Source: a virus. From it: DNA of 64,000 nt. The first letter of the stretch is position 1. Each line of letters starts with the position of its first letter. Positions 42,370 through 51,272 of this stretch are shown here, in pieces. The notes below the pieces were generated by a model. The model did not search any database. It saw only the letters and a list, made by a program, of their open reading frames with translations, and was not told where the DNA came from. The position numbers and the translations under genes were made by a program. The DNA lies in the IMG/VR virus record IMGVR_UViG_3300009514_000019, positions 1 to 64,000 of that record; one strand, 5' to 3'.

Positions 42370-43320
42370 TTAAGCTGCCAACAAGGCAACACTATTGTTT
42401 TCAATCGTACACTCCCAAAGGTCTTGTCGTGGTTTACGATCAAATTCAATCGTAATCTCGCGTTGCACAAACCAAATGAGGTTTTCATATGGCGTAAGCC
42501 AAATGAAACTACCATCAGTCTTTGCAACTGACCCACTTGTAGTAAATGACAAGTTCTCAGGGAACAGTGGCACTTCCAGCATAGGCACGCCCCAAGGACC
42601 GGGGGCTTCACCTGTCCGTAGTGCGGTGTCACCACCGACCGTCTCACGAACAGCCCAATCCTTTGACCACTTATCCGCAGGACCGGAGGGGACGATCCAG
42701 CGATACATGGGTTTTGCAACACGATAACGAGCAGGAACTTTCCTACGCATATCATAATACAAATCAGAAGAAGGGGCCGCTCCATCCGCATCCACAATTT
42801 GATCTGCCGGCACGTTGGCCAACAAAATCTTCTGGAACCCGTCATTCACACCCAACAGATTGTTTTCTGCTGATTGTGCATCACCGACGGGCAGGCTATC
42901 ATCACCCTCAATTGATGCCATTTCGGCGTCGATTGCCATTGCCTTGGTAAACATGCTCAGCACTTTATCACGAACCGACTCCTTTTCGATGTTATCTTCA
43001 AGGAAGTCCTTCCGCAAATCAAAGGCTGATCGGTACTTCACCATGTCATAGGTAACAACCGCTTCAGTTGGCACTGAAGTACGTGCCTTAGAGGTGGCAT
43101 TTGCACCTTCAGTTACAATCGTACCCAAATCGAGCTTATTGATTTCGCCCTTTGGATGATCTTTCTTCATCTTTCGAGCGACCTTCAGTAAAACTGAAGT
43201 ATCTTCCAGCAAATCAATAAAACGGTCGGACTGCTGGCGATTTAACAAACTATTGGGAAGGCTGTTGCCGTCAATAGCTGTTTTCATAACATCTTCAACA
43301 AAATCAGGGATACTTGGCAT
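42370..43320 (-). CDS. Major capsid protein
   Basis: 316 residues. The start MPSIPDFVEDVMKTAIDG, a helical N-arm, AVVTYDMVKYRSAFDLRKDFLEDN (E-loop/spine region) and the C-terminal WLTPYENLIWFVQREITIEFDRKPRQDLWECTIENN follow the layout of HK97-fold capsid proteins encoded next to a prohead protease. It would form the capsid shell. Codon use is slightly more GC-rich than most neighbours, consistent with high expression. AAGGAG ribosome site before ATG. Confidence 0.8.
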   Translation of the reverse strand: MPSIPDFVEDVMKTAIDGNSLPNSLLNRQQSDRFIDLLEDTSVLLKVARKMKKDHPKGEINKLDLGTIVTEGANATSKARTSVPTEAVVTYDMVKYRSAFDLRKDFLEDNIEKESVRDKVLSMFTKAMAIDAEMASIEGDDSLPVGDAQSAENNLLGVNDGFQKILLANVPADQIVDADGAAPSSDLYYDMRRKVPARYRVAKPMYRWIVPSGPADKWSKDWAVRETVGGDTALRTGEAPGPWGVPMLEVPLFPENLSFTTSGSVAKTDGSFIWLTPYENLIWFVQREITIEFDRKPRQDLWECTIENNSVALLAA

Positions 43321-43365
43321 ACCAAAACTCTCCTTAAAGTGAAATTATTCAACAATTTAATAAGG

Positions 43366-44727
43366 TTACGACTTGATTCCAAACAAGCCGTTGAAACAAT
43401 CATTCTTGCCCGCTGGCTTTGGCGTAGGTGTGCCTTCGGTGCGTGCAGGAACAACTGGAGTAATTCCAGCCACACTCTTCTTAACTGTTTCCAACACGCC
43501 CGCAAGTTCTGATAATTGTTTTTGAACAATCATCGGAACTTCGGGTGTTGGTTCAACCACAGGAGGGGTAACAGGGGCCGTCATTTTAGTAACAAACTCC
43601 CCGAAATTTTGTGCAAGTGCTTGCACTTGTCCAGTCAAGGTTTCCAAAGTAGGTGTAACTTTCGCCATAATTGCTTCAGTGGCTTTAGTCACAACCTCGT
43701 CCATGTTAAGAACAGGAGGAGTTGCTTCCGGGGTAGCCGGAGGAGTTACAACAGGAGCGACTTCTGGGGTCACATCCTTTGTAACTGGAGTTGTTGGAGT
43801 ATCAACAACTGTCGTAGGGGTAGCGGGATCGGGCATTGTAGTCTCCTTTGATTTGGCTACAGTTTGTAAGAAAACATCTTTCTCATCCTCAGATAAAGTT
43901 AACGTAGCCGAGGATTGTTGAGGCTTTCCTAAAACTAAGTTTGCCCCGTCGGCCATTTTAACTACTAATAATCCATCCTCATCTAATTCTCTCATACTAT
44001 CATACGCATATATTGTAGATTCGCTTTCAACAATAGTAAAATTATCCACCTTATCCCTAGTTAACTGCTCCTCAACATCCTTTTGCTCATACTTTGCTTT
44101 ATCAAATTGGTATGAATGGATTGCATCTTTAGCAACAATAAAGGAACTCCCAACATTATTAGGAGCAGTTACTAAAGATATTTCTACAAGGTCTATATAT
44201 GAATAACTCTTGTATGTTGATTTAGTTTTCTCATCATAAGTATAGGAGGGCCGAGACATCCCCCTCCATGAAAAACCAGAAAGCTCACCAGACTTAACCA
44301 TGCTTATCACATCTGGATCACTGATCCGTATGAAAGCATATAAGCCTCGTGAGCCTGTGCCTAGGTTGGGGTTACGTTCTTTTGGAAACGTATCAATTTC
44401 TTTCTTAGCATTTACATCCCACACTGACCACATTCCTGGTTTATCTGAAGTTTTCAATTTAACTTCATGTAAACCAAGCGGCACTCCTACCCCCACCCTG
44501 TTACCCATCTTATTAACCCATAAAGCATGGTTAACAAGTATGGCAGGTTGTGCCATATATGATGGAATATCAAAGGCGGAGGGACTTACTAGTTCTTTAT
44601 CCCTGTCTGCAATTTGAACAGAAACAAAGCCTTTAATGATGAAATTTTCATCTGTGTTTTTTGGTGTGGCAATAAAGAACTTATTACTAGGTTGATAATT
44701 TACGAGATCAATTAAATCTGTAGGCAT
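43366..44727 (-). CDS. Prohead protease with C-terminal scaffold-like domain
   Basis: 453 residues from ATG 44727 (MPTDLIDL) with GGAGG upstream. The first 220 residues carry the HK97 prohead-protease (S78) blocks: DRDKELVSPSAFDI, LVNHAL (His), SGFSWRGM (Ser) and VEISLVTAPNN. A linker rich in Pro/Thr/Val follows, then a coiled-coil segment like a scaffolding domain (about 340-440). Such fusions assemble the procapsid and then degrade themselves. The palindrome at 43611-43626 encodes VQALA in the scaffold part. It is directly downstream of the 44753 promoter. Confidence 0.85.
   Translation of the reverse strand: MPTDLIDLVNYQPSNKFFIATPKNTDENFIIKGFVSVQIADRDKELVSPSAFDIPSYMAQPAILVNHALWVNKMGNRVGVGVPLGLHEVKLKTSDKPGMWSVWDVNAKKEIDTFPKERNPNLGTGSRGLYAFIRISDPDVISMVKSGELSGFSWRGMSRPSYTYDEKTKSTYKSYSYIDLVEISLVTAPNNVGSSFIVAKDAIHSYQFDKAKYEQKDVEEQLTRDKVDNFTIVESESTIYAYDSMRELDEDGLLVVKMADGANLVLGKPQQSSATLTLSEDEKDVFLQTVAKSKETTMPDPATPTTVVDTPTTPVTKDVTPEVAPVVTPPATPEATPPVLNMDEVVTKATEAIMAKVTPTLETLTGQVQALAQNFGEFVTKMTAPVTPPVVEPTPEVPMIVQKQLSELAGVLETVKKSVAGITPVVPARTEGTPTPKPAGKNDCFNGLFGIKS
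43611..43626. repeat. Dispersed palindrome, TG centre, inside protease/scaffold
   Basis: GTGCAAGTGCTTGCAC, encoding Val-Gln-Ala-Leu-Ala in the coiled-coil scaffold segment. Confidence 0.95.
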
Positions 44728-44752
44728 ATTTTCCTCCATAAGAAAGTAAGGT

Positions 44753-44781
44753 ATTATACTCTATTCTCCTAGGTGAGTCAA
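44753..44781 (-). promoter_or_regulatory. Sigma-70 promoter for protease and capsid
   Basis: Minus strand TTGACT (44776-44781), 17-bp spacer, TATAAT (44753-44758), 26 bp before the protease ATG. No palindrome lies close by, unlike the 5665 and 41968 promoters. Confidence 0.85.
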
Positions 44782-44809
44782 GGGTACTGAAAATTTTGTT
44801 AAAAATATA

Positions 44810-44998
44810 TTAAATTATTTTCACAGGTGGTTTAATTACCTTACTTTTTGCAGCATCAATTGCAAGGGCTACTGTTTTATGTGTCAATGTCCAGGAACTG
44901 CTGTGTGTCCCTGTTTTTAAATCAAATACCTGTATTTCACAAAAATACTCAGCACCATCACTGTATACTTCAATCCTGTGTGTCAACATTTTACTCAT
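44810..44998 (-). CDS. Small unknown protein
   Basis: 62 residues from ATG 44998 (MSKMLTHRIEVYSDGAEYF); AAGGA at 7 nt directly after the palindrome supports this start over the longer frame inside the portal gene. A single beta-sheet-like domain (EIQVFDLKTGTHSSSWTL) then helix. Family unknown. It lies between portal and prohead protease. Confidence 0.65.
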   Translation of the reverse strand: MSKMLTHRIEVYSDGAEYFCEIQVFDLKTGTHSSSWTLTHKTVALAIDAAKSKVIKPPVKII

Positions 44999-45011
44999 AC
45001 TTATTTCCTTA

Positions 45012-45027
45012 GTGCAAGCACTTGCAC
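45012..45027. repeat. Dispersed palindrome, CA centre, at portal stop
   Basis: GTGCAAGCACTTGCAC. Completes the TAG stop of the portal gene; AAGGAA of the next gene follows. Confidence 0.95.
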
Positions 45028-46814
45028 TATGCTTGCGGGCCACGTTGAATTGTTTGAATTGCTGTGTTTTCAGGGGCATTTGCTGGTGGCTTATTTTTGA
45101 AGTCACCCCCAGCTTTCTGCTTGGCTTCTGCATTTACTTTAGCTAACTCCATTGGATCAGCTAAGGTAGATTTCATGCCGTCCATTTCATCCACAAATAA
45201 TATGGCGTTACCTACCTTAATGAATGCCCTGTCCCCACCTTTAATGGGGCTTCCCAGGCCGCCAGCGGCCCGGACCTGGTTAATAGTGACTATACCCCTA
45301 TCGAAATAACCACTAAATACTCGCATCTTCGTTTCATTGTCACGAGTATCTATTTCTTCAAACACCACACAAATTAAGTGCAACCCTCGGCCCACACTTA
45401 ATATATTATTAAGTATTGCTGACCACCTTTGTTGGCTAGGGATAACTATACGATCTTTGTAAATCTCAGCTTGTGACAACCCTTTGCCTGATCCGAGGCT
45501 TGCTGTTTCAGACTGGCCAATGATTGCCGCTGTCACACCATGCGAAATACGAATAGAGTCTGCGTTGTCCTTGTATTGCTCACGGAACCACCCATCCTGG
45601 TTATCCGCATCCAATTTTTGAAACACTACTTCCACGTTACCTCGACCTGTTGGCAACGGTAATATGAGTGTTTTGTGGGCACGTCCTTTAACTTCGGTTT
45701 GAAAATATTTTAATATTGCATCCTTGACAGCATTGTCTAGTTTTGCACCTTTAATAATAATAACATATCGAGGAATAGTGTTATGTTCAAAAAATTGCAA
45801 GGAGTATTGATTTATGTTCAAGTTAATCAATATTTTAGGAAGGATAGGAACAACATCACTAATCCCATAATATAGTGTGGCAGGATGGTGCTTCACAATC
45901 CAAATAATTTCATTGGCCGAACTAAGGAAGTTATCCGTGGGCCTCCCCTCTGCCCAGTCAATCATGTTAAATTCGGCATTTTCCGCTGTTAATTCACCAT
46001 CTAAATCAGGTGAGTACGGGTATCCTTTGTTAGTCATGGGGTCAATGCGTTTTTTACTCAGTACTTTCTGACCGAAAGGTTGATAAAATACTTTTTTCCC
46101 ACCTTCCCTTAATTCAAGGAAGCCTTTCCAACCTTCCACAACTCGAAATTTGTCTGCGGGTGCATAATCTAAGCTATGAACCTTCATATCAGCAGACCTA
46201 ATTACTTCGATTGCACACCAACCGATACTCTCTAAATCCATAGCTGCTTTGAGCAGCACCCCTTCCAACCCAAATACTTGATTACAATTAGTGAAGAATG
46301 AGGTTGCTTCTTGAATTTGTATTGTAGCTTGTTTCAACTTTTCCGCATCAACAATGTCTTCCTCGTCAAAATTACCAGGTGTAGACTTTATTGACTTCTC
46401 GACTTCCAATGTCCATGCCCTGCCAACTGCATCCTGTGCTTTTGCAGCTATACACCTAGTATTTGTTTCATCTTTTTGTGAAAATAACTTAATCAATTCT
46501 GGCGAGTAAGGTGGTTCGATTATTTTTAACTGATTAAGCGGGAGTCCTTGTTTCTCTTTGGACAATGTGCTATCTTGCCGACTTCCATCAACGGATTTTA
46601 ATGTGTCCTGAAGTGCCTCAACTTCAGTGGTAACTTGATCTTTGTTAATCCCTTTAAGGGTAACTTGATCCATTATCCCGCTAAGTACACTGTGGCCATC
46701 CACAATGCTGGGATTATCCTCATCCCCCACTAAATAGTATTCACTAATAGTAGGTTCTTCTTCAATTTCATTAAAACCAGGAGATGCAATAGCATCGTAA
46801 GTAGCAACTGTCAT
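45027..46814 (-). CDS. Portal protein
   Basis: 595 residues from ATG 46814 (MTVATYDA), 6 nt after AAGGAG; the longer frame begins in the palindrome. KIIEPPYSPELIKLFSQKDETNTRCIAAKAQDAVGRAW matches the N-terminal clip/stem region of HK97-like portals, with later NEIIWIVKHHPATLYYGISDVVPILPKI and AIIGQSETASLGSGKGLSQAEIYKDRIV. The dodecameric portal is the DNA entry ring. Gene order terminase-portal-protease-capsid is standard. The gene is bounded by palindromes on both sides. Confidence 0.85.
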   Translation of the reverse strand: MTVATYDAIASPGFNEIEEEPTISEYYLVGDEDNPSIVDGHSVLSGIMDQVTLKGINKDQVTTEVEALQDTLKSVDGSRQDSTLSKEKQGLPLNQLKIIEPPYSPELIKLFSQKDETNTRCIAAKAQDAVGRAWTLEVEKSIKSTPGNFDEEDIVDAEKLKQATIQIQEATSFFTNCNQVFGLEGVLLKAAMDLESIGWCAIEVIRSADMKVHSLDYAPADKFRVVEGWKGFLELREGGKKVFYQPFGQKVLSKKRIDPMTNKGYPYSPDLDGELTAENAEFNMIDWAEGRPTDNFLSSANEIIWIVKHHPATLYYGISDVVPILPKILINLNINQYSLQFFEHNTIPRYVIIIKGAKLDNAVKDAILKYFQTEVKGRAHKTLILPLPTGRGNVEVVFQKLDADNQDGWFREQYKDNADSIRISHGVTAAIIGQSETASLGSGKGLSQAEIYKDRIVIPSQQRWSAILNNILSVGRGLHLICVVFEEIDTRDNETKMRVFSGYFDRGIVTINQVRAAGGLGSPIKGGDRAFIKVGNAILFVDEMDGMKSTLADPMELAKVNAEAKQKAGGDFKNKPPANAPENTAIQTIQRGPQA

Positions 46815-46827
46815 CATATGCTCCTTT

Positions 46828-46843
46828 GTGCAAGTACTTGCAC
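46828..46843. repeat. Dispersed palindrome, TA centre, between terminase and portal
   Basis: GTGCAAGTACTTGCAC, perfect. Completes the TAG stop of the terminase and is followed at once by AAAGGAG for the portal. Confidence 0.96.
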
Positions 46844-49647
46844 TAACCCACAATACATTCTAATTTACCATCAACAAGTAATTCTGCTGCTAACCTATCG
46901 AAGTTATCAGCATGGAACTGGTGATCTTTTGTTTTTGTCCAAATATTACGTCGCCGACCCTTTGCATCCTCAGTAGTCTCTCGCACGGATGAGCACATTT
47001 CAAACACATACTCACCATTAAGTAAGTCTCTAAAATTCTCTGGCAAAAGATTACGTTTCCTTTTCAATGCACTAAACGTATTATCCAGTGCTTCTGTGCG
47101 ATCCACATGTATTGATAGGTCTGATTCGTGTATTAACTGTGATGTTGTGAGTCCTTCACTGTACCTATACTTGCATAACCAAACTGCCACACCTTTTGAG
47201 TTTCCAACATCCTGTACTTCACGAGAGATGGCTGCTTCCGGCTCCGAGTCCATAACAGCTACTTGGACATTGTACCGATCCATTGCCTCATATAAGTCAT
47301 CTTGGTGTTTCATCTTTCCAACATAAACACATTGCCTGGTCCCCCTGTTAGTTAAGTAGGATATGCGGACATCGAAAGATGATCCAACATCTATCCCCAT
47401 ACTACATGGGCCAATATGGCAGTCATCTTTAATGTGGGCACAATCATCTTTGATAACAAACTTATAATTAGGTATTACACAAGATTGTAATACACTATCT
47501 GTTAATTTATTACCAACTGTTGCAAAAGGTATCCCCAATTCAGACGTAACGAAGTGCTTTAACTTAACTAAGTCACCTTGGGCACTTTGAAAGCGACCCC
47601 ACATGCCTTCAATTTCATTATACAAATTGCATACTTTGGATAAATGATATCCAACTTTATCCATATCTTTTTTCTTAGGAACCCAAATACCTTTTTTACT
47701 ATGCCTGTGTAATATCCCACCACACCCAGGGCAGATCATATGCACATCCCGCTTTATCCCAGGACGCCACGCTGTATCTCTCAATGCATAATCAACTACC
47801 TCACCTTGCTTATCCCTAACTTCCTTGACTATTGTTTTATACCAATTAGCCTCATAGTATTTACCACAAGATAAACAAGGGACAAACCACTCACGTTGGT
47901 CGGTTTCCAAAAATTTTCCATGAATACCGAGATTTGGTTGGTCAGGATTCCCCAAGTATCGAACAAATTGATAAGGTGACGCCCCCACACGGTCAATAGC
48001 ATATTGGAGGTTCACTTGATTACATTCATCCACTTCGTCCACGTACACCATGTCAGCAGGGTACTCACGGAAATCGCTCAAGGAATTTGAACCAACATAT
48101 TTAATAGTCCCTTTACCGAAGGACTTCAAAAAAACAGAATTAAAAAAACCTTCTCCTACAATAGATTTGTAATAAGGAACCATTTCCACACATTTGTTTA
48201 TACGATTTTGTACATAAGTTGTGCGTGATTCCACTTTAGGAATAACAAAGAACACTGATAACCCAATGTACGCCGCTGCCAGGTGTTCTGTTATGACCAT
48301 TTCGGTGTTATGTGTGACAACATAATTATCCATTAAATAAAGGTGGTGCGGGTCATCCACCACAATACACTGAGCTTCCTCATCCTTGGAATATTCACAT
48401 CCTAGTACCTTAGCCCCTAGTGTCCTTATTCGACGGTGTGTTTCTGATACATTATCCTTCTTCCTACTTAGCCTAAAACATTGCTTCGGATGGGGCATAG
48501 AGATGTTTAAAATATAACAATCCTTAGCCTCAATTTTTTGTCCAAATTCGACATAGTAAGAACTTCTACCAGCATATTTTGCACACCCTCCCAATGACCA
48601 TACTATTTCTTGAATATCTTTAATCAATTGTTCTGAAGTTAGCCTAATAGTCACCCCACCATGTTTACACCCAGAACCGTCCGTATCTAATAATCCTTGC
48701 AGGATAGCAAAACGCTGCTCAACTGATCCTTCTTTATAGCATTGTGGGATAAACTTAGTGTGGCTGTATGTATCCAATAAACCTAAGGATTTGAATAAAT
48801 CCTTAATTCGACGAACTCCATCACTAGCTTCAAAAATACCCTCATGTTTTTTGAAAAATGAAGTAACTGGGTCAACCTTGTCCGGCTGTAATATTAATCC
48901 AAATTTTGCAACATATTTGTTAACCGCATTCAATAGCTCCTTATCCAAGCTAGAAAAGCGTAAGTTAGCTTCCCTAATTTCACCATCCCCCAACATCATG
49001 CCAACAAAATAGGGGTCTAATGGTAGCTCCTGTTCCGGTTTTTCCACAGGAGCAGTGGGTACTGGGATTGTGAACCTTTGATTAAGGTATTTTGTAGCTA
49101 CTAAAATTTGCTTAGTGGTTAATACTTCAAAATGCTTACTAACACGCCAAATACGATTTTTCCTGCCTTTTGGAGTTTTTTTACTTTGTTTACCCCTCAG
49201 CACAACCCAACGATGGTCGCATGTGGTTTCAACTTCCCTACCATCATCCAAATAAAATTTGTAAAGTTTTTGCACACCTTGTGGTTGAAGTTGGCTTACT
49301 TTAGCTACAACACCACGCGGGGTAGAAATATCATCCCCTACCTGTAAATCACCCATCCTTTTCCAACCAGTGGGAGTATGTACAAAACTGTTCACACTTT
49401 GGGCTTTGAAAGATTGGGTCGAACCGATCAAAACAAGGTGGGGGGCACAAGTTTCATAAATTTCCCTAATGTGAGGAAAACGTACAAAATTCATTAAATC
49501 ACCACGAGTATTTATGTGATGATCTAATGCGAAAGTCAACCTAGTGTTTTTCAACTCAAGCAGCTTACTCCATTTTTGTAGGGATAAGTCATCCTCATTC
49601 TTGAAGTAACTAGTTAAATCAGGTGCTTCCATTACTGCTGACATCAT
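46843..49647 (-). CDS. Terminase large subunit with intein
   Basis: 934 residues before splicing and about 570 after. The ATPase starts with LVLIGSTQSFKAQ, is interrupted by an intein, and resumes TEMVITEHLA, with Walker B-like MVYVDEVDE. A zinc ribbon (CLSCGKYY, CPGCGG) and the nuclease domain (GIDVGSSFDV with metal-binding Asp, VMDSEPEAAI, HADNFDRLAAEL) follow. This is a GpA-type terminase: it packages DNA into the prohead. Start at ATG 49647, overlapping the small-subunit stop. The intein must be spliced for the ATP site to form. Confidence 0.92.
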   Translation of the reverse strand: MMSAVMEAPDLTSYFKNEDDLSLQKWSKLLELKNTRLTFALDHHINTRGDLMNFVRFPHIREIYETCAPHLVLIGSTQSFKAQSVNSFVHTPTGWKRMGDLQVGDDISTPRGVVAKVSQLQPQGVQKLYKFYLDDGREVETTCDHRWVVLRGKQSKKTPKGRKNRIWRVSKHFEVLTTKQILVATKYLNQRFTIPVPTAPVEKPEQELPLDPYFVGMMLGDGEIREANLRFSSLDKELLNAVNKYVAKFGLILQPDKVDPVTSFFKKHEGIFEASDGVRRIKDLFKSLGLLDTYSHTKFIPQCYKEGSVEQRFAILQGLLDTDGSGCKHGGVTIRLTSEQLIKDIQEIVWSLGGCAKYAGRSSYYVEFGQKIEAKDCYILNISMPHPKQCFRLSRKKDNVSETHRRIRTLGAKVLGCEYSKDEEAQCIVVDDPHHLYLMDNYVVTHNTEMVITEHLAAAYIGLSVFFVIPKVESRTTYVQNRINKCVEMVPYYKSIVGEGFFNSVFLKSFGKGTIKYVGSNSLSDFREYPADMVYVDEVDECNQVNLQYAIDRVGASPYQFVRYLGNPDQPNLGIHGKFLETDQREWFVPCLSCGKYYEANWYKTIVKEVRDKQGEVVDYALRDTAWRPGIKRDVHMICPGCGGILHRHSKKGIWVPKKKDMDKVGYHLSKVCNLYNEIEGMWGRFQSAQGDLVKLKHFVTSELGIPFATVGNKLTDSVLQSCVIPNYKFVIKDDCAHIKDDCHIGPCSMGIDVGSSFDVRISYLTNRGTRQCVYVGKMKHQDDLYEAMDRYNVQVAVMDSEPEAAISREVQDVGNSKGVAVWLCKYRYSEGLTTSQLIHESDLSIHVDRTEALDNTFSALKRKRNLLPENFRDLLNGEYVFEMCSSVRETTEDAKGRRRNIWTKTKDHQFHADNFDRLAAELLVDGKLECIVG
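48307..49398 (-). mobile_element. LAGLIDADG intein in terminase
   Basis: 364 residues, terminase residues 84-447. Block A begins at Ser84 (SVNSFVHTPTGWKRMGDLQVGD); block B TTCDH has the TxxH His; LGDG (near 220) and LLDTDG (near 320) are the two LAGLIDADG endonuclease motifs; block F/G ends VVDDPHHLYLMDNYVVTHN with terminal His-Asn, and Thr is the +1 residue. All splicing residues are present, so it should be active, using Ser1 rather than Cys. Confidence 0.93.
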
Positions 49648-50288
49648 TTAGCCTCTTCTTGTATTACAATCACATCTTTCATTTCCTCTATTTTTGGCAT
49701 AGTCCGTCCACCTGAGATTAGTTCAGTAATATGTGAAATCATCTCATCTTTAGTCCTAGTGGGCGTGTTAGAAATTTTTTTATCTGTTGGTTGAGTTTCC
49801 TGAAGTGAATAATGGATTTCCTTCACAGCACTTGGTAATACGCCTGTTTTCTGAAGCATTTCAAATGATTTACTCTCCGCATCCAATGCTAACTTTAAGA
49901 ATGTACCTTTTGACTTTAAATCAATATTCTCTATGTTATTTACAACTGAACCATCCGGCATTACCTTCAAACCCATGACATCAATTGCATGTACTTGACT
50001 CATTGCTGAGTCTCGCACTGCTCTAATAAACCTAATCATATCCAGCAATAGTTCAGAACGTGGCTTATTAGTTAATGTTTTATCAAATTCCTGTTTATAT
50101 TTATCAATCCACCGATAAACAGTCGCTTGAGAGATTTTAAAAGATTGTGCGATATTCTGAATTGGGACTTTCTTTAACCAAAGTTCATACACTTTCGATA
50201 ACTTATCTTCGGGTATGGGAGTATTATCTTCCTCCACTGGTTGCATACCTGCATTAACTTTATCCAAAACCGCTAGTAAGTTACTCAT
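49644..50288 (-). CDS. Terminase small subunit-like HTH protein
   Basis: 214 residues. An HTH segment (LSKVYELWLKKVPIQNIAQSFKISQATVYRWIDKY) near 30-65 and a helical central region (MSQVHAIDVMGLKVMPDGSVV, FLKLALDAESKSFEML) are typical of DNA-recognising small terminase subunits. It directly precedes the large subunit and overlaps its ATG. It is paralogous to the next gene upstream. Binding to pac/cos DNA is inferred. Confidence 0.75.
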   Translation of the reverse strand: MSNLLAVLDKVNAGMQPVEEDNTPIPEDKLSKVYELWLKKVPIQNIAQSFKISQATVYRWIDKYKQEFDKTLTNKPRSELLLDMIRFIRAVRDSAMSQVHAIDVMGLKVMPDGSVVNNIENIDLKSKGTFLKLALDAESKSFEMLQKTGVLPSAVKEIHYSLQETQPTDKKISNTPTRTKDEMISHITELISGGRTMPKIEEMKDVIVIQEEAK

Positions 50289-50683
50289 ATTGTGTCCTTA
50301 CTAAATTCCTCATCAAGTTTGCTTGTCATGCCTTCCAAATACTTCTGTGCATCTAATGCAATTTGGAGGAAGTGTGCTTGTGCCGGATAATCACAGCAAA
50401 TGTCCTTTTGAGTAGTGCCGTCAGGTAGTATTGTTACTTTATTTAAATCAATTTCATGAAATTTAGCTAATGCCATGTTCCGTAATGTACCTAAACCAAG
50501 GTAATGGTCAAATGTAAACTCCTCAATAGTTTTAGCATGTAAGCATTGCTTGACTTCCTGTTTGAATTGATTTACTAATTTATTAACTTCTTCATTACTT
50601 TTTAATTGAAATGCTTTTGCAATGTTCTCATTCGTCACACCACGAAACTTCATTTCGTATGCTCGTTGAGATAAATCACTCAT
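50285..50683 (-). CDS. Second small-terminase-like HTH protein
   Basis: 132 residues with an HTH-like start (AYEMKFRGVTNENIAKAFQLKSNEEVNKLV) and blocks shared with the neighbouring small subunit: MALAKFHEIDLNKVTILPDGT against MSQVHAIDVMGLKVMPDGS, and FLQIALDAQKYLE against FLKLALDAESKSFE. The two are a diverged tandem duplication. It may be a partner subunit or a regulator. 4-bp overlap with the downstream gene. Confidence 0.65.
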   Translation of the reverse strand: MSDLSQRAYEMKFRGVTNENIAKAFQLKSNEEVNKLVNQFKQEVKQCLHAKTIEEFTFDHYLGLGTLRNMALAKFHEIDLNKVTILPDGTTQKDICCDYPAQAHFLQIALDAQKYLEGMTSKLDEEFSKDTI

Positions 50684-50684
50684 A

Positions 50685-51272
50685 TTACTTTACTCCTAAT
50701 AGGCTAAAGAATTCTGCTTTTGCAGTACCTTCCTTAAACGCTCCGATAACACTGCTTGTCACCATCTCACCAGTGGATCGAATTCCCCTGCACCTCATGC
50801 AACTATGTGTAGCTTTTACAACCACTATAACACCTAATGGATCGAGTACTTCGTTTATTGTGTCCCGTATTTGTTGGGTGAGTCGCTCTTGTATTTGGAG
50901 TCGATGTGCAAGTACTTGCACTGTCCGAGGAAATTTACTTAGTCCCGCCACCTTTCCATTCGGAATATACCCAATATCAACTGACCCCCAAAAAGGCATT
51001 AAATGGTGCTCACATAAGCTACTAAAAGGAATGTTCCGAATAATAACAAGGTCATCCGAGGCTGCTTCAAATGTGACTTTAAGTGGTGCTTTTGGGTCTT
51101 GTAAGTACCCTTCGGTTAATTCACGAAGTGCTTTCAAGAAACGCAGCGGTGTTTTTTCAATATCTGGACTATCTTTCAGCCCTAGTGATTGAAAAAACTT
51201 TTTAAATACACTAGTGAAATAAAACTCAAACGAGCTATCTTTACCTAGCGAAGGTGAAGCATCTTGTGCCAT
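50685..51272 (-). CDS. folE: GTP cyclohydrolase I
   Basis: 195 residues from ATG 51272 (MAQDASPSLG). Zinc ligands Cys87 and His90 in SLCEHHLMPF and Cys158 in HSCMRCRG; substrate loop LSKFPRTVQVLAHRLQIQERL is intact. It makes dihydroneopterin triphosphate from GTP, the first step of the 7-deazaguanine (preQ0) route. It overlaps the queE stop by 28 bp. The palindrome at 50906-50921 encodes VQVLA within the conserved R(R)LQxQERL helix without disturbing it. Confidence 0.93.
   Translation of the reverse strand: MAQDASPSLGKDSSFEFYFTSVFKKFFQSLGLKDSPDIEKTPLRFLKALRELTEGYLQDPKAPLKVTFEAASDDLVIIRNIPFSSLCEHHLMPFWGSVDIGYIPNGKVAGLSKFPRTVQVLAHRLQIQERLTQQIRDTINEVLDPLGVIVVVKATHSCMRCRGIRSTGEMVTSSVIGAFKEGTAKAEFFSLLGVK
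50906..50921. repeat. Dispersed palindrome, TA centre, inside folE
   Basis: GTGCAAGTACTTGCAC, perfect, encoding Val-Gln-Val-Leu-Ala in a conserved helix of GTP cyclohydrolase. Confidence 0.95.
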
